Source of the DNA: Nanobdellota archaeon
GTDB lineage: Archaea > Nanobdellota > Nanobdellia > Pacearchaeales > GW2011-AR1
Direction of reading: 5' to 3'
DNA: 64,000 nt
Assembly (NCBI GenBank): GCA_030648155.1
Contig: JAUSIK010000016.1
Span: forward strand, 1 to 64,000
Shown piece by piece: positions 18,006 through 27,600 of the stretch. The notes below the pieces were generated by a model that worked only from the letters and a program-made list of their open reading frames with translations, ran no database searches and was not told the DNA's origin. The first letter of the stretch is position 1, and each line of letters opens with the position of its first letter. The translations under genes and the position numbers were made by a program.

Positions 18006-19811
18006 ATGCAAGAAATAAAAATAGGAAAAAAGGAATGGAATCTTGACTTGTTTTTCAAAGGGGGCGAGAAAGATGTAGAGAAAGATAAAGAAAGAGTTAA
18101 AAAGAGATCTGATGAATTTGTAAAGAAATGGAAAAATAGAGATGAATATTTGAAAAATCCTAAAGTTCTCAAAGATGCTTTGGATGATTATAATGATTTG
18201 ATTGAGAATTATGGAAATTCTGGAAACGCCGGATATTACTTTTATTTAAGAAACTTTCAGGATCAAATTGATCCAAAAATTAAGGCGGAAAATAATAAAA
18301 TGGAAGAGTTTGGAAGGAAAATAGATAATGAAATCCAATTTTTTAGCCATAGAATATCTAAAATTCCTGAAAAAGAACAGAAGAAATTTTTAGATTATTC
18401 TGGCTTGAAAACTTATAGCCACTGGCTTGAAAAGTCATTTAAAAACGCAAAATATCTTCTTTCCGAAGATGAAGAGAAGATAATGAATTTAATGTCTTCT
18501 AGTGCTTATAGTAAATGGGTCGATATGGTCTCCAGTTTCCTCGCAAAAGAGGAAAAAGAAATTTTAAATAAAGAAGGTAAGAAGGATAAGAAAAGCTTTT
18601 CTGAAATATTGAATATGATGAGCGACCAAAATAAAAAAGTAAGGGATGATGCTGGAAGCGCATTTAATGAAATTTTAGCAAAAAATGCAGATTCGGCTGA
18701 AGCAGAAATAAATGCCATACTTTCTACAAAAAAAACGGAAGATGAATTAAGAAAAATGCCGAGGCCTGATTTTTCAAGGCATTTAGGAGATGATATTGAT
18801 TCAGAAATAGTGGATGTTTTAATAAATACTGTTTCTTCAAAATTTAATATTGCGAAGAGATTTTATGCTTTAAAAGCCAAATTACTTGGAATGGATAAAC
18901 TAGAATATCATGAAAGAAACGTTCCTTATGGCAAAATCGAGAAGAAATATACTTATGAAGAATCTGTACTTTTAGTTGATAAAGTCTTTAATAATTTGGA
19001 TAAGGAATTTGGATTGATTTTCAAGGATTTTGTAGAAAGCGGAAAAATTGATGTTTATCCTAAAAAAGGAAAAATGAGCGGTGCTTTTTGCTGTCATAAC
19101 ATAAAATCACAGCCTACCTATTTAATGCTGAACCATACGGATAGATTTGAGGATGTAAGAATAATTGCTCATGAAGTTGGACATGGAATAAATAATGAAT
19201 TAATGAGAAAAAACCAAAATGCATTGAATTTTGGGACGCCACTATCAACTGCAGAAGTAGCAAGTACTTTTATGGAGGACTTTGTTTTAAGAGAATTAGA
19301 AAAGGATTCGAATGATGAATTGAAACTTGTTATTATGATGAATGCCCTTAATAATGATATTTCTACAATATTTAGACAGACTGCCTGCTATAAATTTGAA
19401 AAAGATTTACATTCCAGATTTAGAGAAAAAGGGTATTTATCCAAAGAAGAGATTGGAAAAATATTTCAGAAAAATATGGCTAGTTATATGGGTGATGCGG
19501 TTGAACAATCTAGCGGAAGTGAAAATTGGTGGGTTTACTGGAATCACATTAGAAATTTCTTTTATGTTTACTCTTATTCTTCAGGACTATTAATATCTAA
19601 GGCCATGCAACGCGCAGTTAGACAAGATAAAAAATTTATTATAAAAGTGAAAGAGTTTTTGTCTTCTGGAAAGTCTTCTTCCCCAAAAGATATTTTTCTT
19701 AAAATGGGAATTAACATTGGGAATAGAAAATTTTGGGAAGAAGGGCTAGCAGAAGTTGAGGATTTATTGAATGAGGCTGAAAAGCTGGCAAAGAAATTAG
19801 GGAAAGTATAG
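18006..19811 (+). CDS. pepF: oligoendopeptidase F, M3 family zinc peptidase
   Basis: The 601-residue cytosolic metallopeptidase cleaves short peptides. The M3 zinc motif HEVGH is at 389-393. Downstream, the expected third-ligand helix STAEVASTFMEDFVL and the conserved late segment EQSSGSENWWVYWNHI are present. Length (about 600 residues) and domain order match the M3B PepF family. The leaderless start at 18006 follows a TATA-like box (GTTTTTAATATC) by about 25 bases. It probably recycles peptides imported or produced by protein turnover. No other peptidase or transporter is adjacent. Confidence 0.93.
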   Translation: MQEIKIGKKEWNLDLFFKGGEKDVEKDKERVKKRSDEFVKKWKNRDEYLKNPKVLKDALDDYNDLIENYGNSGNAGYYFYLRNFQDQIDPKIKAENNKMEEFGRKIDNEIQFFSHRISKIPEKEQKKFLDYSGLKTYSHWLEKSFKNAKYLLSEDEEKIMNLMSSSAYSKWVDMVSSFLAKEEKEILNKEGKKDKKSFSEILNMMSDQNKKVRDDAGSAFNEILAKNADSAEAEINAILSTKKTEDELRKMPRPDFSRHLGDDIDSEIVDVLINTVSSKFNIAKRFYALKAKLLGMDKLEYHERNVPYGKIEKKYTYEESVLLVDKVFNNLDKEFGLIFKDFVESGKIDVYPKKGKMSGAFCCHNIKSQPTYLMLNHTDRFEDVRIIAHEVGHGINNELMRKNQNALNFGTPLSTAEVASTFMEDFVLRELEKDSNDELKLVIMMNALNNDISTIFRQTACYKFEKDLHSRFREKGYLSKEEIGKIFQKNMASYMGDAVEQSSGSENWWVYWNHIRNFFYVYSYSSGLLISKAMQRAVRQDKKFIIKVKEFLSSGKSSSPKDIFLKMGINIGNRKFWEEGLAEVEDLLNEAEKLAKKLGKV

Positions 19812-19850
19812 GAAGGCTAATTTTAAATATTAATAGACAAAGTAAAATTT

Positions 19851-20423
19851 ATGAAAATAATAAAAAAAGAAGAATTTTTAGAGAATTTGGAATTTTATTT
19901 TAGAGAGATAAGGGAGGGGAAGATATTTGTTTATCCTACCGATACTATTTATGGAATAGGGTGCGATGCAACTAATGATGATTCGGTAAATAAAATAAGG
20001 CAAATTAAGAAAAGAGATGAAAAGCCATTTTCAATCATTGCTCCAAGCAAAGATTGGATAAAGAAAGATTGTGTTGTTGATGATAATTCTGAAAAATGGC
20101 TGAATAAATTGCCTGGAGCTTACACGTTAATACTTGAGTTAAGAAACTGGGTTGCTGTCAGTGATAAGGTCAATTTTGGATTTGATAGCATTGGAGTAAG
20201 GATTCCTGATCATTGGATAAGCAGGGTTATTGAAAATTACGGAAAGCCTTTTGTAACAACTTCAGTTAATATTAGCGGTGAACCATTTATAAAAAATATA
20301 GATAATGTTCCGCCAGAGATGAAAGATGAGATAGATTATGCAATCGATGAAGGAAATATTGAAGGAAATCCCAGTACGATTGTAAAGCTAATTAATGGTG
20401 TGGAAGAGATAATAAGGAGATGA
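19851..20423 (+). CDS. tsaC: threonylcarbamoyl-AMP synthase, TsaC/Sua5 (YrdC) family
   Basis: The 190-residue YrdC-domain protein makes threonylcarbamoyl-AMP from Thr, bicarbonate and ATP, the first step of the universal t6A modification at tRNA position 37. Visible signatures are IFVYPTDTIYGIGCDA near the N-terminus, IRQIKKRDEKPFSIIAPS, the PGAYTLIL segment, and TTSVNISGEP near the C-terminus. The short length means the extra Sua5 domain is absent, as in TsaC. The partner genes (kae1, bud32) are not in the window. It follows pepF by about 40 bases, with a weak promoter between them. Confidence 0.9.
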   Translation: MKIIKKEEFLENLEFYFREIREGKIFVYPTDTIYGIGCDATNDDSVNKIRQIKKRDEKPFSIIAPSKDWIKKDCVVDDNSEKWLNKLPGAYTLILELRNWVAVSDKVNFGFDSIGVRIPDHWISRVIENYGKPFVTTSVNISGEPFIKNIDNVPPEMKDEIDYAIDEGNIEGNPSTIVKLINGVEEIIRR

Positions 20424-20461
20424 TTCCATAAAGTATATTAACCCTTAAAATTACCTTTTTT

Positions 20462-21427
20462 ATGCGACTGTTTTTTAGAAAAAAGAAGGCGCCAGAGCTT
20501 ACTGGCGTTGAAGAAGCAAAGAAATGGATTAATTCAGATGTTTTAAGTTTGGAAAAGTTAAGAGGGAAAGTAGTACTATTGGATTTTTGGACCTACTCTT
20601 GTGTAAACTGTATAAGAACATTGCCTGCTTTAAAAGATATTTGGGAGAAATATAAGAATAAAAGATTTGTAATTATTGGAGTTCATACTCCTGAATTTGA
20701 ATTTGAAAAAGAAATAGGAAACGTTAAATTTGCAGTTAAAAAACATGGAATCAAATACCCGGTTGTTAATGATCCTGATAGAAAAAATTGGAATAATTAT
20801 GGGGACAGTTATTGGCCAAGAGCTGCGCTGATAAATGCCGAAGGGGAAGTTATTTTTGACCACATTGGAGAAGGAGGGTATGATGAAATTGAGAAAAAAA
20901 TTATCGAAGAATTAGTTAGGCTAAATGAAATTGATGAAGAAAGCATTAATAATATAAATGACGAAATGAAACAGTATGATAAAAGTCTTTCAAAAGAAAC
21001 TTATTTAGGAACATTAAGAACCAAAGGATTTAATTCTAGGGTTGTTTGCAAGCCTGGGACCTGCAACGAATATATTGACATTGGAAGATATGAAAAAGAT
21101 AAGGTTAATTTGCAAGGGCAATGGAATCCTGATAAAGAATTTATTGAATTTGAAGGAAAAGATGGATATATCGCATTGAAATTTTATGCATCAGAAGTTA
21201 ACTTAGTTTTATCTGGAATTGGAACTGCTGAAATATTACTCGATGGAGCGCCTCTAAATAAAAAAAACGCTGGAAAAGATATTTATTTTCTAGGAAAGAA
21301 AAGCTATGTCAAAGTAGAAGGAGATGATATGTATAATTTAGTCAATAATAAAGGAGATTATATAGAAGGTATTTTGAAAATTATTCCTTTTAAAAGAATG
21401 AAAGCTTATGTTTTTAGTTTTGGGTGA
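20462..21427 (+). CDS. DipZ-like thioredoxin-fold protein without the membrane domain
   Basis: The 321-residue protein has a TlpA/DipZ thioredoxin domain (about 25-160) with the redox pair C47-V-N-C50 in DFWTYSCVNCIRTLPAL. A C-terminal beta-rich domain (about 170-315) resembles the thioredoxin-like C-terminal domain of DipZ proteins. The CcdA-type membrane part that full DipZ proteins carry at the N-terminus is missing and no signal peptide is seen, so it appears cytosolic. It may reduce or isomerise disulfides. The thioredoxin at 31943 and the VKOR-type protein at 38307 are the other thiol-redox genes in the window. Confidence 0.82.
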   Translation: MRLFFRKKKAPELTGVEEAKKWINSDVLSLEKLRGKVVLLDFWTYSCVNCIRTLPALKDIWEKYKNKRFVIIGVHTPEFEFEKEIGNVKFAVKKHGIKYPVVNDPDRKNWNNYGDSYWPRAALINAEGEVIFDHIGEGGYDEIEKKIIEELVRLNEIDEESINNINDEMKQYDKSLSKETYLGTLRTKGFNSRVVCKPGTCNEYIDIGRYEKDKVNLQGQWNPDKEFIEFEGKDGYIALKFYASEVNLVLSGIGTAEILLDGAPLNKKNAGKDIYFLGKKSYVKVEGDDMYNLVNNKGDYIEGILKIIPFKRMKAYVFSFG

Positions 21428-21433
21428 TTTAAA

Positions 21434-21868
21434 CTAGTCTATATTGTATTTAATGCAATTAATATTTGATATTTTAATTTGTTTTTCTATATAATTTTGC
21501 ATGTTTTTTGCATCGATGAAGTCAACATTTCTTTTTTGGCATCTTTCTTCTAATAATTTATTATTAATATTTAAATAAATGATGAAGTCTGAGTCTAGGA
21601 CAACCGTTCCAAATAAAGGCCTGCTTTTTACAACTTTTATTCTTTGATTTACTAATTGAGTCATATAATTACCTATCTCAACTGTCCAAGGGGATTGACA
21701 AACATATTCCTTTTCTTTTTTAGATAATGCTGGAAAGACTAATGCATCCATATCTAGGGCACCTTCAATTTTTTCAACTAACGTTGTCTTGCCAATACAG
21801 GTTGTACCTAAAACTAATATTCTTTTATCTTTATTTTTCTCTATAAGATATCTCAATTGCTGAATCAT
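21434..21868 (-). CDS. small P-loop nucleotide-binding protein
   Basis: The 144-residue protein has a Walker A loop near residues 21-29 (GTTCIGKTT, in ILVLGTTCIGKTTLVEKI). A late basic segment, LLEERCQKRNVDFID, resembles the lid of small nucleoside and adenylate-type kinases. It is short for that family, so it may be a reduced kinase or a nucleotide-binding regulator. A TATA-like box on the reverse strand (TTTTTAAATTC, near 21887-21897) fits a leaderless ATG. It is convergent with the DipZ-like gene and divergent from the secreted helical-protein gene. The substrate is unknown. Confidence 0.65.
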   Translation of the reverse strand: MIQQLRYLIEKNKDKRILVLGTTCIGKTTLVEKIEGALDMDALVFPALSKKEKEYVCQSPWTVEIGNYMTQLVNQRIKVVKSRPLFGTVVLDSDFIIYLNINNKLLEERCQKRNVDFIDAKNMQNYIEKQIKISNINCIKYNID

Positions 21869-21938
21869 TATTAGAAATAACTTAATGAATTTAAAAAGGT
21901 TCAGATAAATTTAAATATGGAGTTTAACTTAATGAAAC

Positions 21939-22856
21939 ATGCAAAAGAGAATATTTGGATTAGCGGGTTTTGCTATTGCCGTATTGCTTGTTTCTAGTTT
22001 TTTTGTAATTGCACTTGAAACAGATAATGGAATAGAAGAAACTAAAAGGAATGATTATAATGCGAGATTAGGCCATATTAACTGTAGAGTTGACTTGACT
22101 AATGGACAAATTGATTTATTGTCTGATGTTGACCCTAATTTAACTATGTATAAAGAGAAACTTGATGCGGATTATGCTAAGCTAAAAGAACTTGCTGATG
22201 CGATGAACCATAAGGAATTTAGCACTTATATTACCACCACATTTAAAGAAAATTTAAAAAATTCAGTAATGGCAGTAAATAAGGCTAAAGTAGATTTTAG
22301 AAAGAGTAATTTAACTTCTGATGAAAAGAAAACTGTCAGGGATGGGAATAAGAAAGTTATCGCGGAATATGCCGATTGTATTAACAAAGCTGATAAGGAC
22401 TTATCTGAAAAAAGAACTGGACATTTAACTGCTTGGATAAACAAGTGGAATAATGTTATATCTAAAATGAAAGAAAAAGGCCATAATACGACTGAAATGG
22501 AACTTGTTGTTATGGACGCTCAAAGTAAACTAATGCCGATTTTGGATACTATAAAAAACGCTAGTTCAAAAGAAGCAAGAAAAACTGCTATGGAAAACGC
22601 TAGGAATTTACATTTACATTTATGGGCTAGATTTGAAATTGCAAGAATAGAAAGTTATTTGATGTCTATAGAGGAAGAAGCAGTGGCTAAAGGATTCCAA
22701 ACAGAAGTAGATGCCATAAATGCAAGATTAGATGAAGCTGGAAAATTAGCTATTTCAGGAAAGAGATATAAAGATGGTGAATTTGATACCGTGTGGAGTG
22801 CGATTAAAGAATCTGCTAAAATGCTAAAGGATTTAAATAAAAAATTAAGAGTATAA
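21939..22856 (+). CDS. secreted helical protein, function unknown
   Basis: The 305-residue protein has an N-terminal signal or anchor segment (residues 6-26, LAGFAIAVLLVSSFFVIAL). The rest is almost all alpha-helical, charged and rich in Lys, Glu, Ala and Asn, with heptad-like stretches. No enzyme motif, cysteine cluster or lipobox is seen. It looks like an exported helical-bundle protein, a common type in small archaeal genomes without assigned function. A TATA-like box (ATTTAAATATGG, near 21907-21918) precedes it. One base separates its stop from the next gene, so it is the first gene of a short operon. Confidence 0.65.
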   Translation: MQKRIFGLAGFAIAVLLVSSFFVIALETDNGIEETKRNDYNARLGHINCRVDLTNGQIDLLSDVDPNLTMYKEKLDADYAKLKELADAMNHKEFSTYITTTFKENLKNSVMAVNKAKVDFRKSNLTSDEKKTVRDGNKKVIAEYADCINKADKDLSEKRTGHLTAWINKWNNVISKMKEKGHNTTEMELVVMDAQSKLMPILDTIKNASSKEARKTAMENARNLHLHLWARFEIARIESYLMSIEEEAVAKGFQTEVDAINARLDEAGKLAISGKRYKDGEFDTVWSAIKESAKMLKDLNKKLRV

Positions 22857-22857
22857 A

Positions 22858-23124
22858 ATGGAAGAAGAACAAAATAACACGGTTAATAATGGAAAGAAAA
22901 GCAATAAGTTAATTTGGATTGTTTCCATAGTTATAATATTGGGAATTTTATTCTTTGCGTTCAAGGGGGGAGATAAAGAAGAAAGTAATATTAATGATAA
23001 TGACCAAACCGCCGATGATCAAGAAGTAAACGAGATAGATGGTCTTGATGTCGGTGATAATCCCGACATAGGGGTTGATGACTTTAATTCATTGCTAGTT
23101 TCACAAGAGGAGATAGCTGGATAA
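22858..23124 (+). CDS. small single-span membrane protein
   Basis: The 88-residue protein has a polar N-terminal tail of about 20 residues, one strong membrane helix (about 21-39, LIWIVSIVIILGILFFAF) and a very acidic C-terminal tail (DNDQTADDQEVNEIDGLDVG). The family is not recognised. It starts one base after the secreted helical protein and is followed nine bases later by a tiny basic ORF, so the three are probably co-transcribed. The acidic tail could face outward or interact with basic partners, which is a guess. Confidence 0.6.
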   Translation: MEEEQNNTVNNGKKSNKLIWIVSIVIILGILFFAFKGGDKEESNINDNDQTADDQEVNEIDGLDVGDNPDIGVDDFNSLLVSQEEIAG

Positions 23125-23133
23125 GGGGGGAAA

Positions 23134-23220
23134 ATGAGAAAGACAATAAGAAAATCAAGAAGAAAAAGAAGACTGCTGAAATTGTCCAAGGGAAAAGGCA
23201 GAAAAAGACTTAAGAAATAA
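23134..23220 (+). CDS. 28-residue highly basic peptide
   Basis: The ORF begins MRKTIRKSRRKRRLLK and ends RKRLKK; about half of its residues are Lys or Arg. It follows a G-rich ribosome site (AAGGGGGG) in the operon started at 21939. Its size and charge are like those of the tiny ribosomal proteins (eL41-like), but the sequence does not clearly match one. A nucleic-acid-binding peptide is possible. The ORF is short, so chance cannot be excluded. Confidence 0.4.
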   Translation: MRKTIRKSRRKRRLLKLSKGKGRKRLKK

Positions 23221-23247
23221 TTATAAACCTTAAAATAATCTATTTTT

Positions 23248-23502
23248 ATGGCAAATTTAGACGAGAAACTTGCGGAATACTTTGGCAAAGGTTTTCATGA
23301 ACATAGTAGGAAAGACAGGGGTGGAATTAGTGGATATATAATGGAGATAGAATTAAGGAAAGAAAATGAAGGGCAGATATTTTTATTATATGATCCTACT
23401 AAAAATAGATGTAGGGAAAGAACTCAAAAGGATATTAATGAGTATAAACAAGCAGATGTCTTAGAATTTTTAAGAAATAGTAGAAAAGATAAAAAAGCTT
23501 AA
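23248..23502 (+). CDS. hypothetical protein
   Basis: The 84-residue protein is not recognised. It is soluble, with two central beta-like stretches (GISGYIMEIELRK, GQIFLLYDP) and a basic, helical C-terminus. A TATA-like box (TTATAAACC, near 23220-23228) stands about 25 bases before the ATG, which supports a real leaderless gene. It converges with the gene on the other strand and overlaps its end by four bases. No functional link to its neighbours is visible. Confidence 0.55.
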   Translation: MANLDEKLAEYFGKGFHEHSRKDRGGISGYIMEIELRKENEGQIFLLYDPTKNRCRERTQKDINEYKQADVLEFLRNSRKDKKA

Positions 23503-23741
23503 ACTACAGCTTCTAAGGAGTCTTCGTCAAATGGAGCATAGGCAACGGTATTGCCTTTTTTATCCAGTATTTCAACATGGTAACGGCCGTTGGGCAGTAG
23601 GATGTTAATTTTTCCAATCATGCCTTTGGTTATTTTAGGAGGATTTTCTAAATCTTCCTCTGAATTATGATATTCAATATATTCTGGATCAGGATCTTGG
23701 AGAAGCTTTACTTTTTGATGGCGCTTGAATTTAGTCTGCAT
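23499..23741 (-). CDS. hypothetical small SH3/KOW-like protein
   Basis: The 80-residue protein reads as a small beta-barrel. It opens KFKRHQKVKLLQDPDPEYIEY, then has a KGMIGKINILLPNGRYHVEIL segment, a pattern of strands and turns seen in SH3-like or KOW-like folds. The assignment is by pattern only and the function is unknown. Its ATG is two bases after the stop of the DUF5652 membrane gene, so it is the second gene of a two-gene operon. Confidence 0.55.
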   Translation of the reverse strand: MQTKFKRHQKVKLLQDPDPEYIEYHNSEEDLENPPKITKGMIGKINILLPNGRYHVEILDKKGNTVAYAPFDEDSLEAVV

Positions 23742-23742
23742 A

Positions 23743-24012
23743 TTAATGTTTCTTTCTTCTAGATATTTTTCTTTTATTACTTTTAATAGAGTTTGGCGAT
23801 GGTTTAATGGAATGATTCGAATATAGCATTAAGTAAATTATTTCTAATATTCCTATCGTATTTATTACTAACATTATCACAAACCATGCTGGCTGATTTG
23901 ATTTAGCTGATTTCCATAATGCCAGGCCTTTCCAAATAAGGCTCCAAATAATTAAAATTCCAAGAATTTGAGGAGAGATGTTTAATTGATCAGCAAGAGT
24001 TTGCAGTACCAT
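23743..24012 (-). CDS. DUF5652-like small membrane protein
   Basis: The 89-residue protein has two membrane helices (about 17-35 and 42-64: GILIIWSLIWKGLALW, WFVIMLVINTIGILEIIYLML) and a basic C-terminal tail. The segment IWKGLALWKSAK...PAWFVIM matches the pattern of DUF5652, a two-helix family common in DPANN archaea and candidate-phylum bacteria, of unknown function. The start at 24012 is an ATG 25 bases after a TATA-like box (TTTATAAGC); a TTG at 24018 is an unlikely alternative. It leads an operon with the SH3-like gene. Confidence 0.7.
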   Translation of the reverse strand: MVLQTLADQLNISPQILGILIIWSLIWKGLALWKSAKSNQPAWFVIMLVINTIGILEIIYLMLYSNHSIKPSPNSIKSNKRKISRRKKH

Positions 24013-24148
24013 GTCCAAGTGAAGCCCCTTTTGCTTATAAAGGTTTTTGATAATTTTTTTAGTTTATAAAGAATTTTTTTATCACTTAAAAAATAAGACG
24101 AAATTCTTTTTGTTTTTTTTCGACGATATAAATATTTATAACGAAATG

Positions 24149-24157
24149 TTTAAATAT
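24149..24157 (+). promoter_or_regulatory. TATA box of the nrdR-nrdJ operon
   Basis: TTTAAATAT lies about 25-30 bases before 24180, so transcription should start at or just before the first NrdR box. A repressor bound there would block initiation. Confidence 0.5.
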
Positions 24158-24181
24158 CATTGTGAATAAATTTAACAATAA

Positions 24182-24195
24182 CACAAGAACTTGTG
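24182..24195 (+). promoter_or_regulatory. NrdR box 1
   Basis: CACAAGAACTTGTG has perfect 6-base inverted arms around AA and matches the known NrdR box pattern (ACACwAtATwTTGTGT-like). Its centre is 31 bases from that of box 2, about three helical turns, the spacing usual for paired NrdR boxes. Confidence 0.75.
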
Positions 24196-24212
24196 GTATA
24201 ATAATAAAAAAA

Positions 24213-24226
24213 CACAACATATTGTG
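24213..24226 (+). promoter_or_regulatory. NrdR box 2
   Basis: CACAACATATTGTG has 5-base inverted arms around CATA and is very close to the NrdR consensus. It lies between the predicted transcription start and the ATG of nrdR, so NrdR likely represses its own operon. Confidence 0.75.
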
Positions 24227-24250
24227 CTTAAAAAAAGAAGTGAAAGATGT

Positions 24251-24694
24251 ATGCTCTGCCCTTACTGCTTACACGATAATAGTAAAGTAATAGACAAAAG
24301 AAATACAGAAGAAATAATAAGACGGAGAAGAGAGTGCTTAAAGTGTGAAAAGCGCTTTAACACAAGAGAGGCTGTTGAAAGAGCTGAACTTCGAGTCATA
24401 AAAAAGGACGGCCGAAGAGAGGAGTTTAATAGGGAAAAAATAAAGAAGGGAATATTGAGGGCTTGTGAAAAGAGGCCTATTGGCGATGAGGTAATTGAAA
24501 AGATGATAGGAAAAATTGAGGAGAAAATACGAAGGCAAGGAGCAGATATTAAAACTAGTTTTATTGGAGAGGTAGTTGCCAGGGAGTTAAAAAAGACTGA
24601 TAAAATAGCATATATTAGGTTTGCTTCAGTTTACAAAGATTTTGCTGATCTTGAAGACTTTAAGAATGAAATAAAGGGGCTGATAAACAAATAA
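24251..24694 (+). CDS. nrdR: transcriptional repressor NrdR
   Basis: The 147-residue protein is a full NrdR: an N-terminal zinc ribbon (MLCPYCLHDNSKV...CLKCEKRF, CxxC pairs at 3-6 and 31-34) followed by an ATP-cone domain from about residue 48 (RVIKKDGRREEFNREKIKKG). NrdR senses ATP/dATP and represses ribonucleotide reductase genes. The frame runs back to a TTG at 24191, but that would lie inside NrdR box 1. The ATG at 24251 matches the family start M-x-C-P-x-C and is chosen. Its stop overlaps the nrdJ start by one base (TAATG). NrdR is mainly bacterial, so gene and sites were probably acquired together. Confidence 0.93.
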   Translation: MLCPYCLHDNSKVIDKRNTEEIIRRRRECLKCEKRFNTREAVERAELRVIKKDGRREEFNREKIKKGILRACEKRPIGDEVIEKMIGKIEEKIRRQGADIKTSFIGEVVARELKKTDKIAYIRFASVYKDFADLEDFKNEIKGLINK

Positions 24695-27600
24695 TGGCAA
24701 ACGAATATAATGGAAATGAGGTGAATGGGAATGGTTATCATGAAAATGGCAATGGAGATAATGGCTATCATGATAAAAAACCTATTTTTAATCAAAAAAC
24801 AGAGTTTGTAAAAATACCAATGCAAATAGATAGATACTTCACTCAAGAAGGAAAAAGTCCTTTCGTATTTGACATGTTTGGAAGACCGATAAAATGGCTT
24901 TCAGAAAGTGTTACTGTAACTGATGATATGGGAAAAGTTGTATTCACCCAGCCTAATGTTAGAAGACCTGATTTTTGGAGCGCTTTGGCAATAAAAGTAG
25001 TTGCAAGTAAATATTTCTGGGGGGATCAGTTAAAAGGGGAAAGGGAAAATAGCGCTGAACAATTAGTTGGAAGAGTTTCTAGATTTATTGGAAGGCAAGC
25101 CTTAAAACAAGGGTACTTTGATGAAAATAAAAGCAACATCTTAGAGAATGAAGTAGCTTCTATATGCTTAAATCAACTTTGCGTTTTTAATTCTCCAGTT
25201 TGGTTCAATGCAGGAATTAATGAGTATAATCCAGAAGCAGGAGGGGTGTCGGCCTATATATGGGATTCTCAAACTGAAAGTGCAATTAAATCCCATAAGG
25301 GTATGGATAGGCCTCAATGTTCTGCTTGTTTTATATTGAGCATCGAGGATAATATGGATTCTATTATGGCTGTACAAGTTGCAGAGGCTAATTTGTTTAA
25401 AGCGGGATCTGGAACTGGGACAAATCGATCCCCTTTAAGATCAAGCAAAGAAAGATTGACTGGGGGAGGAAGAGCTTCGGGCCCTGTTAGTTTTATGAAA
25501 GGATATGATGCATATGCTGGAATTATTAAATCTGGGGGAAAGACAAGAAGAGCTGCAAAAATGGAGATATTAAACATTGACCATCCTGATATTATTGAAT
25601 TTATAGAGTCCAAGCAAAAAGAAGAAAAGAAGGCGTGGGCTTTAATTGAACAAGGATATACTGGCGGAATGAATGGGGAAGCATATGGGAGCGTTGCTTT
25701 TCAAAATTGCAACATGTCTGTAAGGGTCAGTGATGAATTTATGGAACAAGTTAAAAAAAATGGTGAATGGAACACCTTAAATGTAATAGATAAAAAAGTC
25801 TGTGAAACTCATAAAGCGAGAGATATTTTAAATAAAATTGCGGAAGGAACTTGGATATGCGGTGACCCTGGAGTGCAATGTGATGGTGTTATTCAAAAAT
25901 ACCACACTTGTAAAAATTCAGGAAGAATAAATGCAACTAATCCATGCGTTACTGGAGATACTAAGGTCTTAATGAAAGATGGAAAATGGAGAAGGATAGA
26001 TTCTTTCTTAGAGGAGGAGATTGAAATATTAACTAATACTGGAATTATTGCAGAATCGATGATTAATGGTTCATTTAGTACAGGTAAAAAACCGGTCTAT
26101 AGATTAACTACAAAATCAGGATATGAAATTAAGTTAACTGCGGATCATAAGGTATTTACCGTTAATAGAGGTTTTATTCAGGCTTGCGAGTTAACAAAGG
26201 ATGATTATGTTTTATTGCCTAATTATCAAGTTGGAGCTATTATTGAGCCAAAAGATAAAACATTCTATCAAATGGTAGGAGTGTATTTAGGGGATGGACA
26301 TGGAAACAATGGAAGCGGTAGAGGTATTCAAATTACCATGGACAAAGAAAATGAAAGGCCTATATTGGAAAAATTTGCGGAATATGTTGGAAGCAATTAT
26401 GAAAGAATTACTCATCAAAATCATCCTGCCACTGTAAGAATTACACCCACTTCTTGTAAATATCAAATTACTAATATAGGTGTAGTTAAAAAATTTAGTG
26501 AAGTAGTTAATTTATCATTGTTAGGACATCAAAAATGTATTTCAGAGCATATTTTTAATTTGCCTTTAGGCGAGCAGAAATATATTCTTCAAGGTTTATT
26601 TACTGCTGATGGAACAGTTGCAAATTATGGGGAAAAAGCACAATATGTGTCACTAGATTCTACAAGCCTGCAATTATTGAAAGACGTTCAAATACTTTTA
26701 TTAGGGTTTGGAATAAAAAGCAAGTTGTATAAAAATAGAAGAGCTGGAAAATTGAAAGGTTTTCTTCCAGATGGAAATGGCGGGCTAAAAGAATATGACT
26801 TAAAAGAGATGAACTCATTGAGAATTTCTAGATCAGGCAGAATTAAATTTGAAAAGCTAATAGGATTTATGCCGGAATCTAAAAAGGCTGAAAAACTTAG
26901 AAAATTAAATGAACAAGTAAGCACTTATAACGACAAACCTTTTGATGCAATAAACACTTTAGAATATATAGGAGAAGAAGAGGTATATGATCTTACAGAA
27001 CCATTAACTCATTCCTTTGTAGCTAATGGAGTAACTATTCATAATTGCAGTGAGTATCTGTTTTTAGACGACACGGCGTGTAATTTAGCGTCGATAAACT
27101 TGTTAAAGTTTAGATCAAATGAGGGAGGATTTGATGTTGAAGGTTTCAAAAAAGTTGTTAAATATTTCATAAGCGCGATGGATATATTGGTAGATGGCGC
27201 AAGCTATCCCACTGAAAAAATTGCAGAGCGATCGCATATATTTAGAACTCTTGGTTTAGGCTATGCTAATCTTGGTGCATTATTAATGAGTCTAGGACTA
27301 CCTTATGATTCGGAAGAAGGAAGGGCTGTTGCTGCTGCAATAACTGCAATAATGTGCGGAGAGGCTTACAAGACTTCAGCTGAACTTGCTAGAATGGTTG
27401 GTCCATTTCCTGGGTTTATGGAAAATAGAGATTCAATGCTTGAGGTTATTAAAATGCAAAGGAATCATGTAAAGGATATTGATGTTGAAAAAATTCCAGC
27501 TGATTTAAGAGATCTTGTTAATGTCGCATGGGATTGTTGGAGTGAGGCATTGGAGATAGGAGAGAAATATGGATTTAGAAATGCTCAAGTTTGTGTATTG

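Noticed and set aside
24191..24250. Longer NrdR start at a TTG
   Set aside because: It would begin inside NrdR box 1 and at or very near the expected transcription start; the family begins M-x-C-P-x-C, which fits 24251.
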